DNA of 64,000 bases. Source: Mariannaea sp. PMI_226. Its lineage: Eukaryota; Ascomycota; Sordariomycetes; Hypocreales; Nectriaceae. Made by a program: the position numbers and the translations under genes. The notes beneath the pieces were generated by a model. That model did no database searches, was not told the origin of the DNA, and was given only the letters and a program-made list of their open reading frames with translations. The DNA lies in assembly GCA_024336345.1 (NCBI GenBank), contig JANFOG010000002.1, positions 3,658,001 to 3,722,000 of the forward strand, read 5' to 3'. Positions within the stretch are counted from its first letter, which is position 1; every line of letters starts with the position of its first letter. Positions 1 to 10,354 of this stretch are shown here, one piece after another.

Positions 1-748
1 AATAGCTTGAAGCTGAGCTACTACCAATCACGGTCATATTAGTCTACCTGGGGTGTGTTGTTGATGAGTTATAGTGTTTCCTTTTCTTATGAGAGGAAAA
101 CCCAAAAAGAGAATCTATGTTGTTAGCTGGAATAGTCGAATGATCTTACTGCATTATGGAAGTGACCCTTTGAAGCCAATATGGTTAATATTGGATACAT
201 AAATTCGGCTTTTGTATACAATGCTCAAGTGCAGCTAAAAATGATGTGAACAAGGTGATACCTAATCACACTACCCAGGTAGCAACGAGTTGACATGTAC
301 TCTATACCTAAAAATCCCGCTGTTAGACGGAGTAATCGACCAATTTCTCATAGGGAAACTCTTGGCTGCACTTAGAAAAGGCATATGTTTCTCTCAACTT
401 GATATCGTTGGATTTTTTCATTGTTGACAGTTCTCCCTTCAGTGTCTGTACAAGAGGAGCGCTAACGCTCTGCGCATGACAAGATCACGATAAAAGCATG
501 TAAGTGAAAGAAGAATAAGGAAACATGAGAGAAGGTAGGTGGATTTTCTGAAACTGGACAGCCCACACTTATCACCTCAAATGGTACATATTTTCCCGCC
601 TGTATATGCAGAGAGTACAATATCTTACAAAAAAGTCGCATCCGCTCGGTCTACTATTGTCCAACCGTTCACATCATTGCCCTGGCATGTCCCTCATTCC
701 CTTGTTTTGTTTTGGGTTTTTTTTTGTGCGTATCATATCCTAGTCCAT
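1..748. other. Intergenic, no gene seen
   Basis: AT-rich DNA with no reading frame longer than about 80 codons and no recognisable domain, RNA gene or repeat. The right end is the 3' flank of the minus-strand mitoribosomal protein gene. Confidence 0.5.
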
Positions 749-1759
749 TCAATCCGACGCCGACTTGAACTCAGGCTTGTGGACTCCTGACCTTTGAGCA
801 ACCTTCTCCCAGTCAATCAAGTTCCACCATGACTCGGCATAGGCCATCTTGCCACCTTGGCCACCAGCACCTACACCCCAGTCGAGAAGCCAGGCGTGTT
901 CCCAAGTGTTGAGGCAAAGAAGAGGCTCGAGGTCGATACCACCAGGGGCAAGGTCGCCCTCCCGCTTGCGGGCGCCGTGGACCTGGTTGCGGAAGAAGTT
1001 CTTGGCGGAGCCGTCCTTGCCAATGGTGTTCATGTCGGTGCCCTGGGCGCGCCAGTGGGCGCCGGGATAAGGGGAGCCGGCGAGGTAGGTGGGTAGAAGA
1101 CGGTAGTCGCCAGGACCTGCCTTGACGAGCCAGACGAAGCCGGGGCCGAACATGGCGGAGGCAGTGATGACGAATTCGCGACGGAGGGTCTCAATGGACG
1201 AGAATGAGGCCTCAAGCTCCTTGCGCAGGGCGTCGGGCATGGAGCTTCCGGTGGGGGAGATACCCTGGAAGAAGAAGTGGTTGTTATGGGCCATGGAGGC
1301 ATAGTTGAAGATGGGCGCCTGGTTGGGCTCGCGGGCGGTCATGAGAGCGATGGTCTTGGTGTCCTTGTCCTCGAGCTCGGTTCCTAAATAGAGGGGAGTC
1401 GAGAGTCAGCGGTTGGGGAAAAGCAATCGTAGGAGGGGTCTAACTAGTCTCGCTCGCACCACATCAAATGACATGTCATGGAGAACAGACTTGCAAGAGG
1501 CTTTGAAGGCTACAGAGAGATCAATTGGGCTCAGGGGAAGTTACATACCAACAGTCAGAGCGTTAAGCTTCTCAATCATGAGCTTCATGTACTCAGTCCA
1601 GGCCAAGTTGAAGCCGCCAGGGCTCATCAAGTTGGGGACACCCTGGGAATAATCATGAGGCAGCTCGGGGACATGGTGAATGGAGCGGCGGGCATTGACG
1701 GTGGTGCGCAGGCCGAGGCCAAGGGCCAATCGAGGGACCCTTAATCTGGGGCGAATCAT
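749..1759 (-). CDS. SOD-fold mitochondrial small-subunit ribosomal protein (mS42/mS43, Rsm26/Mrp1-like)
   Basis: Two exons, 1759-1549 and 1383-749, give 281 residues. The donor G|GTATGT and acceptor TTTAG keep the frame, giving LTVGTELED across the junction. The N-terminus (MIRPRLRVPRLALG) is arginine-rich and looks like a mitochondrial targeting peptide. The rest has the iron/manganese superoxide dismutase fold: an HNNHFFF segment and, near the C-terminus, LNTWEHAWLLDWG. In true SODs the last motif begins with a metal-ligand Asp (DxWEHAY); here it is Asn, and the N-terminal His ligand is not evident. That fits the non-catalytic SOD-like mitoribosomal proteins of fungi (yeast Rsm26 and Mrp1) rather than an enzyme. 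The start is the first ATG, which gives the targeting peptide. I cannot decide between mS42 and mS43 by eye. Confidence 0.85.
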
Positions 1760-3279
1760 GGTGAATGTGAGAGAGGCGGGAGGAGGAGGAAGAGACCACC
1801 ACGGGAAGTTTGCTGCCGGGCTCGGAGGCTGATCTTGTCGTGTGCGGTGCGCGACGATGCCTGACTTCGACTTTTTTGGCGGTTCCTCGATTGATTGGCC
1901 TGAGTTGTGAGGCGGAAGAAATAGAGGTACGTACCTGCGAATGCCCCAGATTTCATTGGTCCCAGTCTGGTCATGGTGGAGCCGCCATGGCTATCATGGG
2001 TGAGAGACGGAAGGTAGCTCAATCGGGAACTGGAGCTACTTTACGCCGGACTAATTATGGAGGGAAAAAGAGGTCCAGAGGTATCATGAGATTGGGTGAC
2101 CTCTGTTTAGGCAGTTCTGTGTATAACCTATATTAAGAATTCCCTTTTTGCATATTCTTCTCAATGACAATGCCTAGAGATGTAATATTTGAAAGGCAGG
2201 GCAGATGCGACCGGGCTTTTACAGGGTACCTTACTCGGCACAGCAGCTGGACTGGAAAAATGGGAGTCAGCTATTCCTTCTTGTTACACAATACGAGCCC
2301 CAGTAACAGCTAACGTCGAAGCAATACCTCAAAGTTCGTAAAGCGATGGGGGTATTCTTGTTGAATAAAAATCTGAAAATATTTTCAGTGTAGGGCCTTG
2401 TTTCAACAATATATTTATGCTTTTTCTCCCAACTCCCAAAGAAAATAAATACATACCATACCGTCCACGCGTACGTGCTATTGTGCCGCCCAGTACACCC
2501 TAATCCTCGGGAACAGAACATCCACTCCTTGTGGCTGAGCTTCCAGAATGTAAAAAAGCCTGGCTGCAGAGGAGAGGTATTGTGGCTGCTGGAGTACAGG
2601 CAGCGCTGCACCGCATCCACACAACTTTACATACCGACAATTGCAGCTGACCCGTCGCTCTCCAAGCGTCAACGATTGGTACATTTTGCGTCGTGTGATG
2701 CGCCCCCCCAAGACATCCACACATCGGTTTTACATCAGCCACAATCGCTCCAGTCTCCACTCTCTTCCCCCCCAGTCAAACTTGAGTTAAAGCTCGATGC
2801 AGCGAGGCGAACGTGGACGGCCTCGCCGTCATCATTCGGCCCTGTACGTCGCTTTGCAACGTACTTTTTAAACTAGGCATCATTTGTTTCTAAACCAGCG
2901 AGAAAAACAATGCTCGTCTCATCCTTGTACATTTTCTTCTTAAACCCCTTTTAAACTTGACATCTGCTCCTTCAAGGTACTTTGGCCTCTTTTGGGTCTG
3001 TCTGTGCTTCCATCTCCATTCTCGCTCCTCTCGGCTTCGGCGACTCTCTCCGCTGCTCGCTGGGCGCTTCTTCTGAAACACCACCATCAAATTTCCGACA
3101 TCACCCAACTACTATCACTCTCAAAGCTCGTCTTAATTTCTCTCTCTCTCTCTCTCTCTCCCTGTGGTCCATCTGCCAAAAACATTCTCTTGCTCTTCTC
3201 TCGCGTTTCAACCGAAGCTCGTCACAAATCTTCTCTCGCCAGGAAACATTCCTCGTTCCCCCCACGGTCCTCGTTTTCC
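1760..3279. promoter_or_regulatory. Divergent intergenic region with CT-rich leader
   Basis: This region separates the minus-strand mitoribosomal gene from the plus-strand STIMATE-like gene, so it holds both promoters. A (TC)11 microsatellite at about 3139-3161 lies in the pyrimidine-rich leader shortly before the plus-strand start, as is common in fungal promoters and 5' UTRs. No other gene is supported. Confidence 0.4.
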
Positions 3280-4458
3280 ATGCTCCCTCCGCCTGCTCTC
3301 GAATCAGTCACTACAGCCGTCGATCATGCCCTCATAGTAGCCTCCGCCATCGATATGGCATCCACCGCCGTTGCCCCCACAGCTCCCCATCCGACAGCTT
3401 CTTCCGCCTCTGGATCTATATATGAGGAATCACCTGGCGAATGCCAGCTCCTGGGCTCATTCGCCCTCCTCGTTCAGGGTGCGCTTGGAGGCCTAGCTCT
3501 ACTAGCTCTGGTCTACAAGCGCTGGCGGGAGAGACCTCAACGACCAGTCAAGATCTGGTTCTTTGATGTCTCCAAGCAGGTGTTTGGTTCGGTGCTCGTG
3601 CACATTGCCAATATCTTCATGTCCATGTTGACCAGCGGTCGCTTCTCTGTCCAAGTGGCTCCCTCTGTTAGAGCAGCTCGGTCAGATGATGGCTATGCTC
3701 CAAATCCATGTTCCTTCTACCTTCTTAACCTCGCTATTGATGTATGTCAAATCTATAATTCATCTGTACAGAGATGTTACAAAGCATTGAAACTAACGAT
3801 ACTGCCTTGCCTTATCTAGACTACTCTCGGTATCCCCATTCTTATCATCCTCCTCCGCGTCATCACCGGCCTCGTTCGCTTCACCCCTCTCGGAAAACCC
3901 ACCGAGTCTGTCCAGTCAGGTCACTATGGTCAACCGCCCAACGTTTGGTGGTGGCTCAAGCAGTCCGTCATTTACTTTTGTGGACTCTTCGGTATGAAGA
4001 TCTGCGTCCTAATAATCTTCATCATGATGCCTTGGATATCCAAGGTTGGCGACTGGGCCCTAAGCTGGACAGAAGGCAACGAGAAGCTCCAGATTGCCTT
4101 TGTCATGATGATTTTCCCTCTGATCATGAACGCCATGCAATATTACATCATCGACTCCTTCATCAAGAAGAAGGAAACCGATCACGAGAGCCTACCGACA
4201 GAGGACTCGGACGAACAGAGGCGTGGTAGATACGATGACATCGAGGATGTGACAGCCAGGGCCCGACTTGTTGACGGCGAGTCTGACAGCGAGAGCGACG
4301 ACGAAGAAGCTGCCAAACGCCAGTCCAGGCCTCAAAGCAAAGACAGCGAATACAATCCAGCAGTAGACGGCGACGATGACCGTACTATTGTCGGTAGCAG
4401 CTCCAGCACTCGACACGCACCAGGCAAGGTCTCTCCTGAGTTATTCCCGAAAGAGTAG
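3280..4458 (+). CDS. STIMATE/TMEM110-family vacuolar or ER membrane protein
   Basis: Exons 3280-3741 and 3820-4458 give 366 residues; donor GAT|GTATGTC, acceptor TATCTAG. Family features are the early helix with CQLLGSFALLVQGALGG, then YKRW..RPQRPVKIWFFDVSKQ, then the segment FYLLNLAIDTTLGIPIL spanning the intron, and later hydrophobic segments around IYFCGLFGMKICVLIIF and FPLIMNAMQYYIIDSF. These match the fungal vacuolar membrane protein family related to human STIMATE, a regulator of ER-plasma membrane contacts. The last 90 or so residues are acidic and Ser/Asp-rich (DGESDSESDDEE) and probably cytosolic. The open frame continues upstream to 2992; I chose ATG 3280 because the upstream part reads like UTR. 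ATG 3355 is another possible start. Confidence 0.85.
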
Positions 4459-5546
4459 AATCTAGCAATCCCACAATGGGGATCCGATTCTAGTATTGTA
4501 TATTCACGGTATGGTCTCTTATACTAAGTGTCGCCCATCTTGTTTATATATATTTCCCCTGTTGATTATCAAGCGGAAGACGGGATATATATGTATGGTG
4601 TCTTCTTTCATTTTTGATGGGCAACTTATTCCAGTTTGTGTATTTTTTTTTCCCATGGCAGGGGAGATGGTGGCATAGGCGTTTCATTAAAACGGTCGTT
4701 ATTTTGGGGTTTGTCTCTCATTCTTGTCTTATCTGGAAACGGCTTTGGAGGAAACTGGATGCGTTCATATATATATACATGGCTCAGATCCGGGCAGGGT
4801 GTACGGAGTAATACCATGCATGAAATCGTCGTCATATTCCGCGCCACTCATGCCACGTACGTTGAACTTTACCAGGCAAATTTGTGCATACTATGTGTTT
4901 CTTCCACGTGTTGCCTGTCGATCGAGTTTCACGGTTGAGAATCAAAATAGAACAAAGTCACAACAATCAATTGAGAATGGCCATGTTTACATGTTGATCT
5001 TGTTGTATTCACTATCTCCTTCGCCGAAATCGCCTGATGTTTGGCGACCGATGCGTCAACAACATCCAATGTCCAACCCCTGGGTCGCCTTTTTGCATAG
5101 CTAAATCAAACATTTCCTGTATGTCCTCCATCTTCGATATGTCACACCAAAAGTGGGTATTCATTTGATCCCATGTCTCATTCATGGTCCATAAACCAAG
5201 TATCAAAGGAAGAAGAGCAAGACATGTGTCGTCCCTCTTCCCGGAAGGATGAACAAAAAGGGGAGGGGCAATGCCCTGGTAACTTATCTGGTAACCTTGT
5301 CACGGAATCAACCCAATGAAAAAGAGGGATAAATCAGAGAGAGTAGAGAAAATAATAGAGAAAAAAAAGGATTATCCAGAAACCGCTCAGCGTGGATGTC
5401 ATCCCCCAAAATGAACGCCTCCAAAAAATCCAACCTTTACGACTCCAAAATAACATGAATCAAAGCTGTCGTATGCGGAATATACGGTTATAATATTCTC
5501 AGGTCATGTATAAATGACTGCAATTTTATGTGTTGCTTGGCGGAGC
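4459..5546. other. Convergent intergenic region
   Basis: The 3' flanks of two convergent genes. It is AT-rich with short homopolymers. No coding or RNA gene is recognised. Confidence 0.4.
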
Positions 5547-6997
5547 CTATATTTGATATGGCTTATATCCAGGGTATGTCTCCGTAGTGGGCGACTGGTT
5601 GGGCCTAGAAGCTCCTGAGTTGAAGTCGAATCCAGAGTTGTTGTTCAGAGGCGATCGAGGTGGGTCATTCTGAGGGTAATGTCTCTGAGGCGCAGGTCGA
5701 GCGCCATAATGAGCTTCCTGTGCAGGTGAATATGCGCGGTTGTTGGCGTAGGATTGCTCGCTTCGGTAGCCGTAGCTATCTTGAATAGCTGGCGTCTTTC
5801 GGGCATTGTGATGGTAGTCATCGGGACCACCATGGGGAGCTGGAGACCGTGACGGAGCAATTCCATATCCGTATCCGTTGAGTTCGGGGGCCGGTGTTCT
5901 GCTTGGAGCAGGAGCCTGCCTCACACCATAACCCTGGTTGGCATTGTCATGTTCCGAATAGCCGCCGTGACCCTGTTCGTAACCGTGATCGACAGGCTGG
6001 TTATATCCATTGTGTTGGTTGTATCCGTCATAGTTATTCGCCGGAGAGTGTCGACCCACTGGCCCGCCAGCAGCAGCACCAGCAGCACCACCCATAGCAT
6101 ACTGATCATGACCGTATCCATCGGCCTGGTTACCGTGATAACCATAGCCCTTATGATCAATAGGAGAGTACGAGTCAGGACCTTGAGCGTGCCCGTTGAA
6201 ATATCCACTGTTATTGCCTTGCTGTTGACCATAAGGGCTTCGTTGAGGCATGGCAGATGGTGCGCCGTTCATGGCAAATTGCTGTTCCTGAACTGGTGAT
6301 TTCTGGAGATGATCCATCTCGACATCATCATGAAGGCCGACCTTGTTGGTAGTGGCGGTGACTTCGGCCTTTTCCATGGTTGGCATCTCAGGAAGGGCGT
6401 CTTCATCGTGCTTAGCACCGCGGACTTCGAATTCGGCATATTTCGGAGGCTCATTGTGCCAATGCTGGGTCTGTGGAGCAAAGCTGTTCCCTGATGGAGC
6501 ATTCATTGGAGGTTCAGTTCGGTAGCCGTCATGGTGGTTCGCTTCAGGGGCATAAGGGTCGTCAAGATGCTTGTGTTTCCGTCCACCAGGAGGATCACAG
6601 CAGCCGCAACAGTCACCGCAGCACTTGAGGCACTGGAAGCAACTACAACAACATGAAAGGCCGCAGCAGCAGCATCGGACGATACACCAGACGATGCTCA
6701 AGATGATAAGACTACCTATAGCAATGATACCAATTACAGGCCATCTAGAGTTGATGATTAGTGGCGGGCCGTTAAAAAAGATCAAATCTGAATGTGAACG
6801 TACTTGCACCATGCGACGGACATACAGTTATCCCAACTAGATAGGGCAGTCTTGATGTCTGTAACCTTTTGGGTAGCATCCTGAATGACACCTCTTCGGC
6901 CAAGTCCGGCAACAATACTCCGAGCGACGGCATCCCGGAGGAGTTCAAAGGGGGTCCCCCTGATGCTCCTGGCCATGGCGACGTCGATTGAAGGCAT
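5547..6997 (-). CDS. Fibroin-3-related single-pass membrane protein with PPxY motif
   Basis: Exons 6997-6804 and 6744-5547 give 463 residues; donor CAA|GTACGT, acceptor CTCTAG, junction CKWPVIG. The first 65 residues are a conserved region (MPSIDVAMARSIRGTPFELL) ending in a short Cys/Trp stretch. One transmembrane helix follows (WPVIGIIAIGSLIILSIVWC), and then a striking cysteine cluster at the membrane exit (CCCCGLSCCCSCFQCLKCC) that could be palmitoylated. The remaining 330 or so residues are low-complexity, rich in Gly, Tyr, Gln, Asn, His and Pro. A PPKY motif at about residues 164-167 is a potential ligand for WW domains of Rsp5/Nedd4-type ubiquitin ligases. Fungal databases call this family 'fibroin-3 related'; its function is not established. 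Confidence 0.8.
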
Positions 6998-9734
6998 GGT
7001 GGCGCCGTGTTGGTCCTTGACCCGATTTCAAATATTGTATTGCTGGGCGGGTTGGCAAGGCAAAAAGGTTGGATATAAAAAAAAACACTTCGAGTTGGTA
7101 TAGGGCGACGCAGAGTCTCTGAAGGCTTTCGGTCTTGGTTGGAAGTGAAGGATTTCACGTTGCAGTCGAACGGATGTATGAGCGAATGGGTTGTCTGTCG
7201 GTTGTGTCACGAAGAGCACCACTAAATCTCTCGCAAAAGCGACGAAGAGCGAGTGTTTTTTGAAGATTCGAGATTCGAAAAGTCGAAAATTGAGACCGAG
7301 AGAAGGACAAATTTTTGCGCGGGTTGTTCTTCAGCGGAGGGCGTGTGCTGAAATGAGACTCGTCTGGTATTGGAATGAATGGACGCGGCAACAAAGGCTG
7401 GCGTGGTGATGCTTAATCAAATCAGCGTACTAAGTAGAACGCGATGAAGAGACTATGCAAACAAGAAGGATGGTCAAGTTGATTCAAAAAGAGAGAAAAT
7501 CCAGTACATGCAGAGTAGATGCTGGCGCCAGAAAATAATGATTGCTCTGGATCAAACGAAGGACGAGACGAGACGCCGAGAGGCGGTGGCTTCAACTTGG
7601 CCTCCCCTTTGGATGGCTGGATGGTGAGTAGAGAGGAACGAGAGGAGGTTCGAGTGAGCCAGTGACGGGACGAGAAGGAGAGGGAGGCACCACCAGCACC
7701 ACCCCCCACCAGCCCTTGAAGGCGTGCAGGCTTGACGGGGCCAGAAAGGGCATGGGGGGGCGCCAGCCCATGCTGTGGTAGGACGCTGACAAGCTGGGTC
7801 TCAGGGGTCAAGGGGAACCTGACCCACTGGATCGGCCTACACTCAGAAGCTAGGCGAGCTCTAACCCCCAATCGGTGGCCCTGAAACCACCTGAGCACGT
7901 TCCCGTCCCTTTTTTTTTTCTTTCTTCTCTTCCTTCTCCTCCGTGGCTTCGGCTCGGTGCATGTCGAGGAAACTCGATGACAGCGCGGCTCCACCATTTA
8001 ATATTGATCCATCCCTATAGATAAAATTATATTATTATAGATTGCTTGATTGTAGATAAGTGCCGCCCCCTAGCAAAAAGGAACTGCTCGCAAAGGGTTA
8101 ATTTGAACTTTGGAAGCGGAAGTATGTTCGACATGATATCGATCGTAGGGGGGGAATAGAACGGCATTATCCGCATCAAGGAGTTTCGACCTGCAGCCTT
8201 CTAGGCCAGAGCCACATTGAAACCCACAGCCCATCTCCCTCGCTAATTACTAGCATGAGACCAGACTAAGACCTGACTCTCAAAGCACTCAATGCATTAT
8301 TGAACTTTTTTTTATAAAAATAAAATGAGGGTAAAATGGGAACGACTTTCCAAGTGATGGATTCTTCTTATTACAATAGAGCATACATCTTGTAGAAGAT
8401 AACAAAAATAATCATGGTAATTAAAGTCGAAAAACGGTGAGGCCTCTGCTAGAGTATTCTCTGGGTATCCATGCCTGCCTTTCGCAAACCCACCGACTCA
8501 CTCTCAGATCCCGTTCGGCCGTCTGGTCCTCTATGAGGATCTGCACGTTTCTTGCAAATCCGTTTTATCATGATGCTCTGTACTACCCGTCTGTGACAAG
8601 AAAGAAGACGTCATGCAATCTCTCACCATTCACCAAACCTACATACAAAGCCTGCTGACGCTGCGCTGCTGTGTGAACCCTAGAAATTGAGAGGTTCATC
8701 TTTCATTCGCTTGGTTCCGCCCAGCGCTTCGTCACACAATAAGAACGTACGTAGTCCCATGTCAAAACTGCCATTAGCCAGGGGGTGTTACGTCGACTCA
8801 GCCACTCCACGTCTTTCCGAAATGACAGGGTCATCGATCCCAATTGCGCGGAGGATCCCACCAGCCTGTGAGGAATCTCCTTCACTTCGCTGACGTGCTT
8901 GGCCTGTTGTTGGCTCCTTGTCTTACATAACTACTATTTAATTTACAGATTACATGCAAGACAAATGCACAGAGAGCTCCGCAGAATCACGGGTGGAATC
9001 TTATCCCCAACACAGCCAATACCACCCATTTACGCCAACTGCAGCACAATGTGCAGCAAAATCAACAATGCTTGTACGGTGTTGCATTGATTCATGTTCT
9101 GTTGCTTGGCTGTAGAGCGAAATAAGAAATCATTTCTCATTATTTGTTGACACTGGCCTACCGAGACACCTTGGCATTGCAGACCCAACACCAGTGTGGC
9201 TTGAACGTTTCGAATAGACGCCTCTTGACGAGCGCTTGGTTGCAGCTCACATATACAAATGATGAGGCAAATGTATGCCGCATGCAATTGCAACCAATGC
9301 TCCTCAGCCTGCCATAATATTGTCCCCCACGATCAAATGAAGGGCTTCCCCCCTATGGCATCGCTTGTATCAGTCCCGTTTCGTTGGTTGATCTGGATCC
9401 ATGCACCATGTATGAAGTATATCATCGTTGATTTAAATAGCGTTACGGACAGAAGGGGATAATTATAGTAAATGAATAAGAAAGATATACATTCCAAACA
9501 TTTGCTTTCTCTTGCAGTCGCGCACACCTTCAAAGTTTGTCACCGATCCCTCATGGAGCGAGCGATTACTGTCTGAGCACGAAAACCAATCATATAATCC
9601 ATATGCCTTCACTATGATAATCCAGGCCAGGTGCCTTCACATGTCCGAATCAAACCAAAAAGAAACGCCTCATTACTGAGCAATACTCTATAGCCCTTTC
9701 AAGTCGTAAACTCTGTAACTTCGACTTCGACTTA
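6998..9734. other. Long intergenic region, no gene supported
   Basis: It covers the promoter of the fibroin-3-related gene and the 3' flank of the RCR-family gene. Open frames such as the minus-strand one at 7422-7997 have Arg/Lys- or Ser/Pro-rich composition expected of chance frames and no domain. AT-rich patches lie at about 8000-8040 and 8310-8430. No RNA gene or repeat family is recognised. Confidence 0.4.
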
Positions 9735-10354
9735 TTACTCTTTTCTACCGGGAGGAGGTCCCTGGGGAGGTCCATACACATCATCACGCTGGTAAGTACC
9801 CTGAGGAGGCTGCACACCAGTCGCGCCGGTCGCATAGTAGCCGTCACCAGTGTTGAAAGTAGTACCAGTGTATTGTGGTTGCTGCTGCTGTCCGTAGGCA
9901 GGAGGAGGTGGCGCGGGAGGATATCCACCGTAGCCATCCTGCTGTTGGAAACCGGAGTTCTGAGTAGGATAGTTTTGATAGTTTGGGTTGTAGTTGTGCA
10001 TCTGATGTTGGTTCTGATTCCCCCATTTGCCGGCCTGGGGCGCCATCCAGCCAGTGCCGTACATTGGGGCAGCACCGCGACGACGGCGGCGGCGGGCGAC
10101 GGTTCTATGCAATTTTATGTCAGCACTGTTTTTTTTACCGTAATACAAGTTCGGCTGATCGTAGAGAAATAAGATGCGATGATGATAACTTACAGGCAGG
10201 ATAGAAGGACGATAAAGAACAGGCCGACGGCGATGGCGAGCACAACCCAACGCCCCCAGTTATACCAATTTGACCTATAACATGCGCCATTGCTATAGCT
10301 GTATCCAGACGGACATACCCAGTAACGCTTGGAGAGAGCTTCGAAAGGCGCCAT
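9735..10354 (-). CDS. RCR-family (Congo red resistance) single-pass membrane protein
   Basis: Exons 10354-10194 and 10104-9735 give 176 residues; donor CT|GTAAGT, acceptor GCATAG, junction SCLTVARRR. The layout is a short Cys-containing N-terminus (RYWVCPSGYSYSNGACYRS), the signature WYNWGRW immediately before one transmembrane helix (about residues 36-54), a polybasic stretch (ARRRRRRG) with the family segment AAPMYGTGWMAP, and a Gln/Pro/Tyr-rich tail. This is the architecture of fungal RCR1/RCR2 proteins, which act in the ER or endosome-vacuole path and affect chitin deposition and plasma-membrane protein sorting. PPAY at residues 121-124 is a PPxY motif; yeast Rcr1/Rcr2 bind Rsp5 through such motifs. 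A GTATGT-TATAG pair inside exon 1 is not used, since splicing it leads to an immediate stop. Confidence 0.85.

Noticed and set aside
7422..7997. 191-codon minus-strand frame
   Set aside because: Basic, low-complexity translation, no domain, no neighbouring exon; a chance frame in a promoter region.
10300..10343. Possible 44-base intron in the RCR gene
   Set aside because: Removal leads to an immediate stop; the unspliced reading keeps the conserved WYNWGRW motif.
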